A stretch of DNA of 64,000 nt from Rhizobium mayense. GTDB taxonomy: Bacteria; Pseudomonadota; Alphaproteobacteria; Rhizobiales; Rhizobiaceae. Positions 35,251 through 44,333 of this stretch are shown in pieces. A model generated the notes under the pieces. It saw nothing but the letters and a program-made list of their open reading frames with translations. It made no database searches and was not told the DNA's origin. Numbering within the stretch: the first letter of the stretch is position 1; each line of letters begins with the position of its first letter. Position numbers and translations under genes: made by a program. The stretch is from contig NZ_JARFYM010000019.1 in assembly GCF_030272705.1 (NCBI RefSeq), positions 1-64,000 of the forward strand. The letters are read 5' to 3'.

Positions 35251-36330
35251 TTATCGTACCCGTTTTCTATTCGACTGCGCGGCATAGATCCGATGAATCA
35301 GTTCTGCGACGGCTTTGTAAAATACTGACGGGATGACACTATCTACCGAGACTTGCGCAAACATGGAGCGCGCGAGCGGCGGGTCTTCGAAGACGGGGAT
35401 GCCGTTTGCCTCGGCGATCTCCCTGATTTTAAGCGCGATAAGGTCTTGCCCCTTGGCAACGACGATGGGCGCGTCGTTTTCCTCCCTGACATAACGCAAC
35501 GCCACGGCGAAATGGGTCGGGTTGGCGATGACCAGCGTGGCGCGCGGCACCTGCTTCATCATGCGCCGGCGCGCGCGGTCGCGGGCGATCGAACGCTGGC
35601 GCGATTTAACGATTGGGTCGCCCTGCGCCTGCTTGAACTCGTCCTTGACCTCCTGCTTCGTCATTTTCAATTGGTCGACCCAATGATACCGGGTCCACAA
35701 GACGTCGGCGATGCCGACGACGGCGGTTGCCAGCAGCACGATGGTCAGAATTCTCTGAACGATGGTCGACAGCCGCACGAAAATCGTCTGCGGATCGGAA
35801 ACCAGCGAATCGATCGCATGGAAGAACTGGCTGCGCAGTACAAAGAAGATGATGATGCCGACCACCACGATCTTGGCCATCGACTTGCTGAATTCGACAA
35901 GCCCTGACGTACTGAAGATGCGTTTCCAACCTGACACCGGCGATATGCGGGAAAACTGCGGTTGGATGCGGTCGAGAACGGGTGTCGGCAGGTTCTGGAA
36001 CAGCGAGGATCCAATGCCGAAGACGAAGAACAGTGTAACGGCGGGCAAAAGCAAGTTGCCGACTTCCCAGCCGAGGCGGACGAACAAGGAAAGGACGTCC
36101 GATCCCGTTTCAAGTTGCCACTGATCGGGCTTTTCGAAAAGGTCGCGCAGCACCTCGCCCATGCGCCCTACGCGCGCTGGCAGGAAGAACGTGACGTAGA
36201 TGACGGTCGCGAGCATCGACGCGAAGATCGTTGCTTCTCTGGAGTGGGGCACATTGCCCTTCTCCATCGTGTCGCGGAGTTTTTTCTCCGTCGGTTTTTC
36301 TGTTTTACTGTCCTTGTCTTCGTCAGCCAA
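35251..36330 (-). CDS. flhB: flagellar export switch protein FlhB
   Basis: Inner-membrane part of the flagellar type III export gate; it switches substrate class from rod/hook to filament after self-cleavage. Four hydrophobic segments precede a cytoplasmic domain with the autocleavage motif NPTH (VIANPTHFAVALRYV). The N-terminal EKPTEKKLRDTMEKGNVPHS is the conserved family start. The length is 359 residues. It lies between fliG and the unknown 145-residue gene in a minus-strand operon. Confidence 0.96.
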   Translation of the reverse strand: MADEDKDSKTEKPTEKKLRDTMEKGNVPHSREATIFASMLATVIYVTFFLPARVGRMGEVLRDLFEKPDQWQLETGSDVLSLFVRLGWEVGNLLLPAVTLFFVFGIGSSLFQNLPTPVLDRIQPQFSRISPVSGWKRIFSTSGLVEFSKSMAKIVVVGIIIFFVLRSQFFHAIDSLVSDPQTIFVRLSTIVQRILTIVLLATAVVGIADVLWTRYHWVDQLKMTKQEVKDEFKQAQGDPIVKSRQRSIARDRARRRMMKQVPRATLVIANPTHFAVALRYVREENDAPIVVAKGQDLIALKIREIAEANGIPVFEDPPLARSMFAQVSVDSVIPSVFYKAVAELIHRIYAAQSNRKRVR

Positions 36331-36423
36331 AGCAGCCGTCCTTCATGAAACGGAAAGAGGCCGCGCATCATGCACGGCCTTGTTTGGAGCAGTCTAAGAC
36401 GATTTAGGTGAGTCGCGCCGAGG

Positions 36424-37467
36424 TCACGCGGCTTCCTCCACAGGTGTCTTGTCTTTTGCCTTGAGTTCGATCTGGCCGGAGTTGGAAAGCCGGATGGCTT
36501 CCTGGGCGATGGCGCGTCGCGCGATGGCGATTTCGCGCGGGTTGATGCCGGTGTTGCCCATCTGCAGGTCGGATTCGATCATGCGGCGCTGGCGCGGGCT
36601 GATCGAGCTGAGCACGATCTCGCGGATCTCGGAGGTCGAGCCGCGCAACGCCATGGTGAGGATATCGGCGGCGATGTCGTTGAGCAGCAGGACACGGCTC
36701 GGCTGCGGCATGAGCGTGAGGTCGTCGAAGAGGAAGATCTTCGGGCGCACCTTGTCGACCGATTCCTTGTTGAGCGTTTCCAGCGATGTGAGCAGAGTGT
36801 CGACCTGCGGCTTGTCCAGCTCGTTCATCAGCTCCGCCACCTTGGTCGAGCCGGAAGCGTTGCGTTCCGCTTCGATTTCCGCCATCAGCGCCAATACGCG
36901 GTTTTCGATGATTTGTGCCGCTTTCGGGCTGACGTCCTTGAGATTGACCGTGCGGTTCATGATGTCAGCCCGCTGTTCTTCGGGCAATTGCAGCAGAACC
37001 TTGGCGCCGAAGGAGGACGGCATCATGGACAGCACATAGGCGATGGTTTGCGGATGTTCGCGCAGGAAGAACTTGGCCACGAAAGCAGGATCCGCCTCGC
37101 CGAGGCGATCCCAGATCGAGGTTTCGTAAGCCTGGAAGGCCGTGCGACGGCCGAGAAGGCTGTCGACCTCGTCAGGCGTCAGGCCTTCTTCGAGGATGCT
37201 CTCGATTGCCTTGGCGTTGTCCATCAGACCGGCGCCTTCGGTAAAGAGATCCTCGAATTCCGCCACGAGCTGAGCCAGTTCGTCCGGCGGAATGAGTCTC
37301 AGCGATTGCGCAGACGCGATGATGAGCTGCAATTCATGCTGCGTGAAATACTTCAGCAGCCGTCCCGCCACCTGTTTGCCCATGGCAAGAAGAACGGCTG
37401 CGGCCTTTTCAGCCTGAGTTAACGGTTTCTCGGTGAGCGCACCGCTGAAATCGTCAAAGTCCATCAT
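36424..37467 (-). CDS. fliG: flagellar switch protein FliG
   Basis: Rotor protein that couples stator ion flow to rotation. FliG features visible are the N-terminal FliF-binding part (TQAEKAAAVLLAMGKQVAGR), the middle domain with HPQTIAYVLSMM (the EHPQ-type motif), and the C-terminal torque region with FLFDDLTLMPQPSRVLLLND and carrying charged residues facing MotA. The length is 347 residues. A second ATG three bases downstream is possible. It follows fliN by 49 bases. Confidence 0.95.
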   Translation of the reverse strand: MMDFDDFSGALTEKPLTQAEKAAAVLLAMGKQVAGRLLKYFTQHELQLIIASAQSLRLIPPDELAQLVAEFEDLFTEGAGLMDNAKAIESILEEGLTPDEVDSLLGRRTAFQAYETSIWDRLGEADPAFVAKFFLREHPQTIAYVLSMMPSSFGAKVLLQLPEEQRADIMNRTVNLKDVSPKAAQIIENRVLALMAEIEAERNASGSTKVAELMNELDKPQVDTLLTSLETLNKESVDKVRPKIFLFDDLTLMPQPSRVLLLNDIAADILTMALRGSTSEIREIVLSSISPRQRRMIESDLQMGNTGINPREIAIARRAIAQEAIRLSNSGQIELKAKDKTPVEEAA

Positions 37468-37516
37468 GGTCTTCGTCTCCGTCCCAAACAGGGAGTGGGC
37501 TTATTCTGAACAGGGT

Positions 37517-38038
37517 TCAGGCTTTTTTCGCACTCGATACTTCGATGAGCTTGATTCCGAACCGGGTGTCGTCATGTTCCAGCACGGTAATTTCGCCCCG
37601 GCCGATCCTGCGGCCGTTGACGGTGATTTCGACAGGCTCGCCGATCTTCTTGTCGAGGGCGATGATCGCACCTTCGGTTAGGTTCATCAGGCCTGAGACC
37701 TGCATGCGGCTGCTGCCAAGCACGATCTGAACATCGATCGGGATGTCCATGATCAGGTCGAGATTGGCGGTCAATGCGCTGCCCGGAGCGGCCGGTTCGG
37801 CAAAGGAGGAGCCGCCGAAGTCGCCGCCGCCAAAAGCGGAGCCTGCGTTGTCGTCGCCGAAGTCACCGCCAAAGGCCGAAAGATCCGTGCCTGGCTCGCC
37901 ACCGAAATCCGGTACGCCGCCGTCGCTGTCCTTCTTCAGCACGCCGCGCAGGCCGTCGATGGCCTCGTCCAATGCGGCGTCGCTGCTTTCAACTTCCAGC
38001 GAATCCTCGCTGCTTTTCTGTGTCGTCTTCCTAGCCAT
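37517..38038 (-). CDS. fliN: flagellar switch protein FliN
   Basis: C-ring component. The C-terminal ~80 residues form the SpoA fold (LIMDIPIDVQIVLGSSRMQV then IALDKKIGEPVEITVNGRRI). The N-terminal ~90 residues are an acidic, Gly/Ser-rich extension that makes this protein 173 residues, longer than enteric FliN (~137), as is common in alphaproteobacteria. It lies between fliM and fliG. Confidence 0.94.
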   Translation of the reverse strand: MARKTTQKSSEDSLEVESSDAALDEAIDGLRGVLKKDSDGGVPDFGGEPGTDLSAFGGDFGDDNAGSAFGGGDFGGSSFAEPAAPGSALTANLDLIMDIPIDVQIVLGSSRMQVSGLMNLTEGAIIALDKKIGEPVEITVNGRRIGRGEITVLEHDDTRFGIKLIEVSSAKKA

Positions 38039-38105
38039 GAAATCACTATTCCAGTTGAAACTTGCCTCAAGCTGCCGTGGGTGCGCTGCAGCACCCGCAT
38101 GCCGG

Positions 38106-39050
38106 TCAATTCATCAGGTGTCGCAGAAGCTCGTCGTCGGAATTCACATTGTCCTTGACGCGCACCGTGTAATTTTCGCCCGAACGGCCGAATTCGCAGA
38201 TATACAGGTCCTTGCTGTTGGCACTGACCTCGACGCGGACATCGCCCGTGTCCATGAAGGGTATGACGTCGCCGACGGTGAGCTTGGAAATCGTGTTCAG
38301 CGTCAGCGATTGCAGCCGGATGCGGGCTTCGAGCGTCACCTGCGAGCGGCGCACCTGTTCGCTCAGCTGTTCCGTCCATGCTTCCGATGCCGCTGAGGGG
38401 TTTTTCGCCCGCGGCGCGGTCACCACGGTCCGCAACAGCACCTGTTGCGGTATGATGACGATGATTTCCGAGACGGTCTTGCCGAGCGAGATCGTCATCG
38501 TGATGGCCGCGGCAAATTCGTCGGCCTGGCCGGCGACCGGCTTCGGGCGGTTCTCGATATTGTGGGGCGGCTCCAGGTTGGGCTCGAAGCCACCGGACGC
38601 GTTGACAGCCGAGCGCAGCACGTTGGCGATCTTGTCGAACACCATGACAGCGAGATCGAGCTCGATGACCGAAAGCGGCCGCGGAGCGGGTGCTTCGATG
38701 GTCTCAGGCAGCGCACCCAGCATGTGCTCCATCAGTGTCATGATGAAGCCCGTGCCGCAGCCAAGAACGAACTTCGGCGCCCAGTTGCGCAGAGAACCGT
38801 TCACGAGGGCGCAGTTGGTGCCGAGGCCGGCGATGAGGTCGTCCATCAGCCCCGCCTGGCAGCCAGCATAGGCGACGGATACGTCGAGGCCGGTTTCGCT
38901 CTTGATGAAGTCGGGGAGGAATTCGCCGTAGACCTGGCCGAAGGCGGCGGCGAGTTTCCCGACGGTTGCCCCGTCGCCGAGGCCGCCGGTCAGCTTGGCG
39001 AAGAGAGCGCGATCCATCGTCTGTACCTTGGCTGCTGATTGCTGGCTCAT
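38106..39050 (-). CDS. fliM: flagellar switch protein FliM (divergent)
   Basis: C-ring protein that should receive the CheY signal. The C-terminal ~80 residues are a SpoA domain (LNTISKLTVGDVIPFMDTGD), and gene order between motA and fliN supports the call. The protein is strongly divergent: the N-terminal EIDALL-type CheY-binding peptide of enteric FliM is not recognisable at MSQQSAAKVQTMDRALFAKL. The ATG at 39050 gives 314 residues; a TTG at 39059 with AAGGCGGC just upstream would give 317. Either start lies within a few bases of the motA stop. Confidence 0.88.
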   Translation of the reverse strand: MSQQSAAKVQTMDRALFAKLTGGLGDGATVGKLAAAFGQVYGEFLPDFIKSETGLDVSVAYAGCQAGLMDDLIAGLGTNCALVNGSLRNWAPKFVLGCGTGFIMTLMEHMLGALPETIEAPAPRPLSVIELDLAVMVFDKIANVLRSAVNASGGFEPNLEPPHNIENRPKPVAGQADEFAAAITMTISLGKTVSEIIVIIPQQVLLRTVVTAPRAKNPSAASEAWTEQLSEQVRRSQVTLEARIRLQSLTLNTISKLTVGDVIPFMDTGDVRVEVSANSKDLYICEFGRSGENYTVRVKDNVNSDDELLRHLMN

Positions 39051-39055
39051 AATCG

Positions 39056-39928
39056 TCAAGCCGCCTTGCTCTCACCGCCGGGGTTCATCATTTCCTGCTC
39101 GACCGCATCGATGGACGGCCGCTCGTAGGAGGAGATGGTCTTGCGGCCGTATTCGAGCGCCACCTGCGGTACGGACCCGTTCATGTAGGCGAGCAGCGTC
39201 TGTTTGACGATTACGTAGAGGCGATGCTGCTTGCTGCGCACCACCTTGATCTGCGACACCAGGGGGGCGCAGACGGAGTAGGAAAGGAGAATGCCGAGGA
39301 AGGTGCCGACAAGTGCCGAGCCGATGAGGTGGCCGAGCACTTCGGGCGAATCGTTGATGTGGCTCATGGCCTTGATGACGCCGAGAACGGCGGCGACGAT
39401 ACCGATGGCCGGGAAGGAATCGCCCATGATCGTGATGGCATGATAGGGCTTCATCTTGTCATGCAGGATGGTGTTGATTTCTTCGTCCATCAACGCCTCG
39501 ATTTCATGCGAGCGAGCATTGCCGATGATGATGAGGCGGACATAGTCGCAGATGAAGGCCGTCAGTTCCTTGTTCTTCAGCACCGTCGGGGCGGCCTGGA
39601 AGATCACGGATTCGTCCGGGTTGTCGATGTGCGCTTCGATTTCGTTGCGTGACTTGGTGCGCAGGTCTCGCATCAGCGCATAGAGTACGCCGAGCGTATC
39701 CAGATAGTTGCGTTCCTTCGGAACCGAATGCTTGAAGGCTTCGCCCAGCGCCTTGCCGGAATCCTTCACGACCTTCATCGGATTGGCCATGATGAAGCCG
39801 CCGATGCCGGCACCTGCGATGATGACAAACTCGAAGGGTTGGAACAGCGCGTCCACATGCCCGCCCATCGCCATGAAGCTGCCAATGATGCAGCCGCAGG
39901 TCACTACAAATCCGATAATAATATTCAT
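39056..39928 (-). CDS. motA: flagellar stator protein MotA
   Basis: Proton-channel subunit of the stator. Four hydrophobic helices are evident, with the second pair containing SFPAIGIVAAVLGVIKAMSH and VGTFLGILLSYSVCAPLVSQ, which carry the conserved prolines of the channel. A cytoplasmic loop with charged residues that contact FliG lies between helices two and three. The length of 290 residues is normal. It is the first gene of the minus-strand switch operon and diverges from flgF across a 227-base spacer, which should hold both promoters. Confidence 0.95.
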   Translation of the reverse strand: MNIIIGFVVTCGCIIGSFMAMGGHVDALFQPFEFVIIAGAGIGGFIMANPMKVVKDSGKALGEAFKHSVPKERNYLDTLGVLYALMRDLRTKSRNEIEAHIDNPDESVIFQAAPTVLKNKELTAFICDYVRLIIIGNARSHEIEALMDEEINTILHDKMKPYHAITIMGDSFPAIGIVAAVLGVIKAMSHINDSPEVLGHLIGSALVGTFLGILLSYSVCAPLVSQIKVVRSKQHRLYVIVKQTLLAYMNGSVPQVALEYGRKTISSYERPSIDAVEQEMMNPGGESKAA

Positions 39929-40155
39929 CGCCAGTCCACACCTGAACGTTGCTTCCTCGGATCAAGTAGGGGACTTGCCTTGCGTGAGGCTGTTCGGCGT
40001 GCACCGCACAGGCTTTTCGCGTGTCAGCTTCGCACAAGCCAATGCAGGCAGAGTATCGGGTAAGGGCATCCACGCCCGGCTAACGAAATGTTGGAGCGCC
40101 GCAAAATCTGGCGTCTCCTTTCCCGTTATTCTCCAATGTCCGGAGGGCGTTGAAA

Positions 40156-40890
40156 ATGCAGTCTGGTATCTATGTGGCGCTGTCATCGCAGATGGCGCTT
40201 GAGCGGCGCCTGACAACGATCGCCGACAACATGGCCAACGTGAACACCACGGGTTTTCGTGGCACCGAGGTCAAGTTCAATCAAGTGCTCAGCAATACCG
40301 AAAACAAGCTCAACGCCAAGGTCGCCTTCGTCTCGCAAGGCAATGACTATCTCTCCACCGACAACGGCGAATTGCAAAACACCGGCAATCTCTTCGATTT
40401 CGCCGTCAAGGGCGATGCCTGGTTCGGTCTCAACACGCCGGCCGGCCTGGTCCTGACGCGCGACGGCCGCTTTACCATGAGCGAGAGCGGAGCCCTGGTC
40501 TCCACCCGCGGCTATCCAGTGCTCGATCCCGGCGGCGCGCCGATCCAGCTCGACCCCGGCGGCGGCGCGCCCAGCGTGTCCTCGGACGGCACGATCGCGC
40601 AAAACGGCAAGCAAGTCGGCAAGATCGGCCTCTACAGCGCCGATATCAGCAAGGGCTTCCTGCGCTATGACAATAGCGGCGTATTGCCCACAGACCCGCC
40701 GCAGTCCGTCGTCGACCGTTCCAATGTCGGTGTTGCCCAGGGCTATCTCGAAAACTCCAACGTCAACGGCATGCGGGAAATGACCCAGCTGATCGAAGTA
40801 AGCCGTGCCTTCGACAATATCTCGACGCTCACGAACAATAGTGAAGGCACCCTCACAGACGCGATCAAGACCCTCGGCGGCAGCCAGTAA
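40156..40890 (+). CDS. flgF: flagellar proximal-rod protein FlgF
   Basis: Rod subunit with the typical N-terminal motif ADNMANVNTTGFRGTEVKFN and a C-terminal helix (NVNGMREMTQLIEVSRAFDN) shared by axial proteins. The length is 244 residues. The ATG at 40156 has GGAGG nine bases upstream; the in-frame TTG at 40150 is less likely. It begins the plus-strand flagellar run and is followed by fliI after 12 bases. Confidence 0.92.
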   Translation: MQSGIYVALSSQMALERRLTTIADNMANVNTTGFRGTEVKFNQVLSNTENKLNAKVAFVSQGNDYLSTDNGELQNTGNLFDFAVKGDAWFGLNTPAGLVLTRDGRFTMSESGALVSTRGYPVLDPGGAPIQLDPGGGAPSVSSDGTIAQNGKQVGKIGLYSADISKGFLRYDNSGVLPTDPPQSVVDRSNVGVAQGYLENSNVNGMREMTQLIEVSRAFDNISTLTNNSEGTLTDAIKTLGGSQ

Positions 40891-40902
40891 GAGGGGCGGA
40901 TC

Positions 40903-42291
40903 ATGTTCGAGGATGGAATGCCGGAAGGCGCGATGTCGCCGAAGCTTTCACATATGGGCGCGTTGGCCGGGCAATATATGATGGCCGAAAACACGGTCGC
41001 CGATGGTGGCCATGTGCGCACCATCGCCGCCGGGCACTATACCGTCGCCGGTCTTTCCAGGCACGTGCGCCTCGGCGAATTCGTGGCCCATCGTTCGGCC
41101 ACCGGCATCCATCTCGGTGAAGTCGTCCGCGTCGAGCCGGAGCTGACCTATGTCTGTCCGATCGAGCCGGGTGAGCCGATCGGCATTCACGACGTCGTCA
41201 TCCGCAAGGGCGCCTTCCGCATCGCGCCGTCGGATAGCTGGTGCGGGCGCACGATCAACTCGCTGGGCGAGCCGATTGACGGTCTCGGACCACTGACGGC
41301 GGGCACGGTTTCGCGTTCGATCTCCAATACCGCACCACCCTCCATGACGCGCAAACGCGTCGAGACAGGTTTCAAGACCGGCGTGCGCGCAATCGACATT
41401 TTCTCACCGCTCTGCCTTGGTCAGCGTCTCGGCATCTTCGCCGGTTCCGGCGTCGGCAAGTCGACACTGCTGTCGATGCTGGCCAGGGCCGATGCTTTCG
41501 ACAAGGTGGTGATCGCACTGGTCGGCGAACGTGGCCGCGAAGTCCGGGAATTCATAGAGGACACGCTCGGGTCTCACATGCAGAAGTCGATCGCCGTCGT
41601 CGCGACCAGCGACGAGAGCCCGATGCTGCGCAAGATGGCGCCGCTATCGGCCATCACCATCGCCGAGCATTTCCGCGATCAGGGCGACAATGTGCTGTTG
41701 ATCGTCGACAGCGTCACGCGCTTCGCCCACGCCATCCGCGAGGTCGCGACCGCCTCCGGCGAGCCACCGATCGCACGCGGTTATCCGGCCTCCGTCTTCA
41801 CCGAACTGCCGCGCCTTCTGGAGCGCGCGGGTCCGGGGCCGGAAGGCACAGGCACGATCACCGCGATCATCTCCATCCTCGTCGACGGCGACAATCACAA
41901 CGATCCGATTGCCGATTCCACCCGCGGTATTCTCGACGGCCATATCGTCCTTCAGCGCAGTCTTGCGGAAGAGGGGCGCTATCCGCCGATTGATCCGCTG
42001 GCCTCGGTGTCGCGCTTGGCGCGCAAGGCCTGGACGCCGGATCAGGAAAAGCTGGTTTCACGCCTGAAGGCCCTCGTGCACCGTTTTGAGGAAACCCGAG
42101 ACCTGCGGCTGATCGGCGGATATCGCCAGGGCGCCGACCCCGATCTCGACATGGCCGTCCGTCAGGTGCCGCTTATCTACGAGATACTCAAACAGACCCC
42201 CGGCGAGCGGCCTTCGGCCGATGCCTTCACCGATCTCGCGACCGCCTTGAAAAACGGCCAGGTCGCGGCCGCCCAACCTAGAGCGAGATGA
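40903..42291 (+). CDS. fliI: flagellar export ATPase FliI
   Basis: Energises flagellar protein export. The F1-type ATPase core shows Walker A GIFAGSGVGKSTLL, the catalytic GERGREVREFIED region, and Walker B VLLIVDSVTRFAHAIREV with the family-specific GEPPIARGYPASVFTELPRL. The length of 462 residues is usual. No fliH or fliJ is adjacent, which is unusual outside the alphaproteobacteria; a FliH-like gene lies at 59468. The stop overlaps a short intergenic repeat. Confidence 0.96.
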   Translation: MFEDGMPEGAMSPKLSHMGALAGQYMMAENTVADGGHVRTIAAGHYTVAGLSRHVRLGEFVAHRSATGIHLGEVVRVEPELTYVCPIEPGEPIGIHDVVIRKGAFRIAPSDSWCGRTINSLGEPIDGLGPLTAGTVSRSISNTAPPSMTRKRVETGFKTGVRAIDIFSPLCLGQRLGIFAGSGVGKSTLLSMLARADAFDKVVIALVGERGREVREFIEDTLGSHMQKSIAVVATSDESPMLRKMAPLSAITIAEHFRDQGDNVLLIVDSVTRFAHAIREVATASGEPPIARGYPASVFTELPRLLERAGPGPEGTGTITAIISILVDGDNHNDPIADSTRGILDGHIVLQRSLAEEGRYPPIDPLASVSRLARKAWTPDQEKLVSRLKALVHRFEETRDLRLIGGYRQGADPDLDMAVRQVPLIYEILKQTPGERPSADAFTDLATALKNGQVAAAQPRAR

Positions 42292-42351
42292 GGTTTCGGC
42301 CAAACGCCATTCGCTCCAGTGATTTGATTTCACATGATCCTGTCCGAAACC
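42292..42351. repeat. short intergenic inverted repeat
   Basis: GGTTTCGG (42292-42299) and CCGAAACC (42344-42351) flank a block whose bases 42313-42343 match 24 of 31 positions at 44249-44279, between fliE and flgG. It appears to be a dispersed short repeat rather than coding sequence, so the next gene was started after it. Confidence 0.5.
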
Positions 42352-42356
42352 CCTTC

Positions 42357-42935
42357 ATGATTTCGGAACCGTACCCAGAGAGGCTAGACGTGAGAGAATC
42401 CGATGCAGACGAACCGGTCGCTCCGCTGAAGCCGGCGAGAAGGCGGACCTTCACCGACAAGGCCCTGGCGGGCACCGGTCTGCTGCTGGCCGGCATCTCG
42501 GCCTTCTTCCCCTGGTATGTATTTTTGAACCCCGACAAATTCGGCATTCATGTTGCCGAGGGCGATCATACCCGTGATCTGCCGAATTGGCCCGGGCGCG
42601 AGATCGTCAACGTATCGCCGCTCGCGATGGTCAACAAGAACCCGAATGCGCCTAAGGAGATGATTCCCGATCCGCTGACGACGGCAACGACCAGCAGTCT
42701 CGGGGCTGAGGACGACAAGGGCCCGGCGGCAGAGGATCAGCCGTTCCCCGGCAAATCACCGTTCCATCTGCTGCACGTCGCAAACGGCCGGGCGCTGATC
42801 GAGGATGACACCGGCATGTATGTCGTGCGGGTCGGCTCGATCCTTCCAGATAACAGCCGTCTGGCGACGATCGAGCAGCGTGACGGAAAGTGGGTCATCG
42901 TCACGTCGACGGGCGATGTCTACGGCCATGACTGA
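42357..42935 (+). CDS. uncharacterised single-pass membrane protein between fliI and flgB
   Basis: I do not recognise a named family. From the ATG at 42357 the protein has 192 residues: a polar N-terminal ~35 residues, one hydrophobic segment (ALAGTGLLLAGISAFFPWYV), then a periplasmic part ending in a compact domain, FHLLHVANGRALIEDDTGMY followed by VVRVGSILPDNSRLATIEQR, that recalls PilP-type beta domains. An in-frame ATG at 42288 would overlap fliI and the repeat. Location inside the rod/ring gene run suggests a role in flagellar assembly or the motor. Confidence 0.75.
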   Translation: MISEPYPERLDVRESDADEPVAPLKPARRRTFTDKALAGTGLLLAGISAFFPWYVFLNPDKFGIHVAEGDHTRDLPNWPGREIVNVSPLAMVNKNPNAPKEMIPDPLTTATTSSLGAEDDKGPAAEDQPFPGKSPFHLLHVANGRALIEDDTGMYVVRVGSILPDNSRLATIEQRDGKWVIVTSTGDVYGHD

Positions 42936-43053
42936 GTGCCCGCAATCGCCTGTGTACCAAGCTTCTTAAAGACTTTAGCAAGAACGCATTCCCCGCAAGT
43001 CCCACGCAAGATTATCCCTCTAGGGTCCCTGCTGTAAGAACGGAGAGAAGCCT

Positions 43054-43446
43054 ATGCAACCCATTCAGCTCTTTGACCTGGCCTCGCGGCAAGCCGAGTG
43101 GCTCCAGGTTCGTCAGGAGGTCGTTGCCGGCAACATCGCCAATGCCAATACACCGAAGTACCGCTCCAAGGACGTCACGCCGTTTCAAGCCGTTCTCGAT
43201 AACCAGAATATCGGCATGGCGAAGACCAACCCGGCGCATTTCTCGGGCAATGAATTCAGTGAGACCGGCGACGTCAATGTCGAAGAGGCCTCGCTCAACC
43301 AGGAAATCGGCGTCCAGGAGTCGGGTAACACCGTCGGCCTGGAAGACGAGCTCTCCAAATCCGGCGACATTCAGCGCCAGTACGGTTTGAACACCGCGCT
43401 GGTCAGCTCCTTTCATCGCATGATGTTGATGACCGTAAAACAATAG
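43054..43446 (+). CDS. flgB: flagellar proximal-rod protein FlgB
   Basis: Rod subunit of 130 residues. The axial-protein motif VVAGNIANANTPKYRSKDV is at the N-terminus, and the C-terminal helix YGLNTALVSSFHRMMLMTVK completes the family fold. It heads the flgB-flgC-fliE set, and an ACGGAGAG ribosome site lies upstream. Confidence 0.94.
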   Translation: MQPIQLFDLASRQAEWLQVRQEVVAGNIANANTPKYRSKDVTPFQAVLDNQNIGMAKTNPAHFSGNEFSETGDVNVEEASLNQEIGVQESGNTVGLEDELSKSGDIQRQYGLNTALVSSFHRMMLMTVKQ

Positions 43447-43462
43447 ATGAAGTGAAGATGTT

Positions 43463-43882
43463 ATGGATCCTTTATCAGCCGCATTGAAGATTGCGGGCTC
43501 CGGCCTTGAGGCGCAATCGACCCGCCTGCGTGTTGTCTCCGAAAATATTGCCAATGCCCGCTCGACCGGCGACACTCCCGGCTCCGATCCCTATCGCCGC
43601 AAGACCGTGACCTTCGGCGCCGAGGTCGATCGCGCCAATGGCGTGACCACGGTCGGGGTGAAGAAGATGGGCGAAGACACCGGCAAGTTCATCGAGGAAT
43701 ACGACCCAGACAATCCGGCGGCGGACACGAAGGGCTACGTCAAGATGCCCAACGTCAACATTCTCGTCGAAATGGCCGATATGCGCGAAGCCAATCGTTC
43801 CTACGAAGCCAATCTGCAAACAGTCAAGCAGTCGCGCGATCTCATCAACTCCACCATTGATCTCTTGAAGAATGCACAATGA
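43463..43882 (+). CDS. flgC: flagellar proximal-rod protein FlgC
   Basis: Rod subunit of 139 residues with the N-terminal RLRVVSENIANARSTGDTPG, the P-x-R-R-K region (DPYRRKTVTF) and the C-terminal MREANRSYEANLQTVKQSRD motif diagnostic of FlgC. It overlaps fliE by four bases. Confidence 0.95.
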   Translation: MDPLSAALKIAGSGLEAQSTRLRVVSENIANARSTGDTPGSDPYRRKTVTFGAEVDRANGVTTVGVKKMGEDTGKFIEEYDPDNPAADTKGYVKMPNVNILVEMADMREANRSYEANLQTVKQSRDLINSTIDLLKNAQ

Positions 43883-44229
43883 TTGACGCTATCAAGAATG
43901 TCGCCTCTCTCTCAGCAGTCCGCGGTCTCGGCAGCATCGCCACGGACCAGAGCTCCTCTTCGACCAACGCACTGGCGCCGACGCCGGGAACGACGCTTGG
44001 GAACGCGACGGGAGCCAGCTTCGCCTCGGTCATGTCAAACGTGGCGAAAGACTCCATCAACACGCTGAAGGAAGCCGAAAGCGCCTCCTTCGCCGGCATC
44101 AAGGGCACGATGAGCACCCGCGAAGTGGTCGACAAGGTCATGCAGGCGGATCAGACGCTGCAGACGGCGATTGCGCTGCGCGACAAGGTGGTCAGCGCCT
44201 TTCTCGATATTACGAAAATGCAGATTTAG
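43879..44229 (+). CDS. fliE: flagellar MS ring-rod junction protein FliE
   Basis: Connects the MS ring to the rod and is the first exported rod part. It has 116 residues, a Ser/Thr/Gly-rich N-terminal half and the conserved C-terminal helices VVDKVMQADQTLQTAIALRD followed by KVVSAFLDITKMQI. The start overlaps flgC by four bases. About 100 bases with a diverged short repeat follow before flgG. Confidence 0.93.
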   Translation: MIDAIKNVASLSAVRGLGSIATDQSSSSTNALAPTPGTTLGNATGASFASVMSNVAKDSINTLKEAESASFAGIKGTMSTREVVDKVMQADQTLQTAIALRDKVVSAFLDITKMQI

Positions 44230-44333
44230 GGCGGGTTGCCTCGCTCCCGCTCCCATTATTTGATTTGGCATGATCTTATTGAAAAGCTGCTTGGCGGCTT
44301 TCGAGGTTATGCCCTAGCTCGAAGGACGAAGGC

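Noticed and set aside
39929..40155. motA/flgF divergent spacer checked for the flagellin-type leader
   Set aside because: No GGCATGA plus paired CCGG arrangement was found; promoters must be present but could not be placed.
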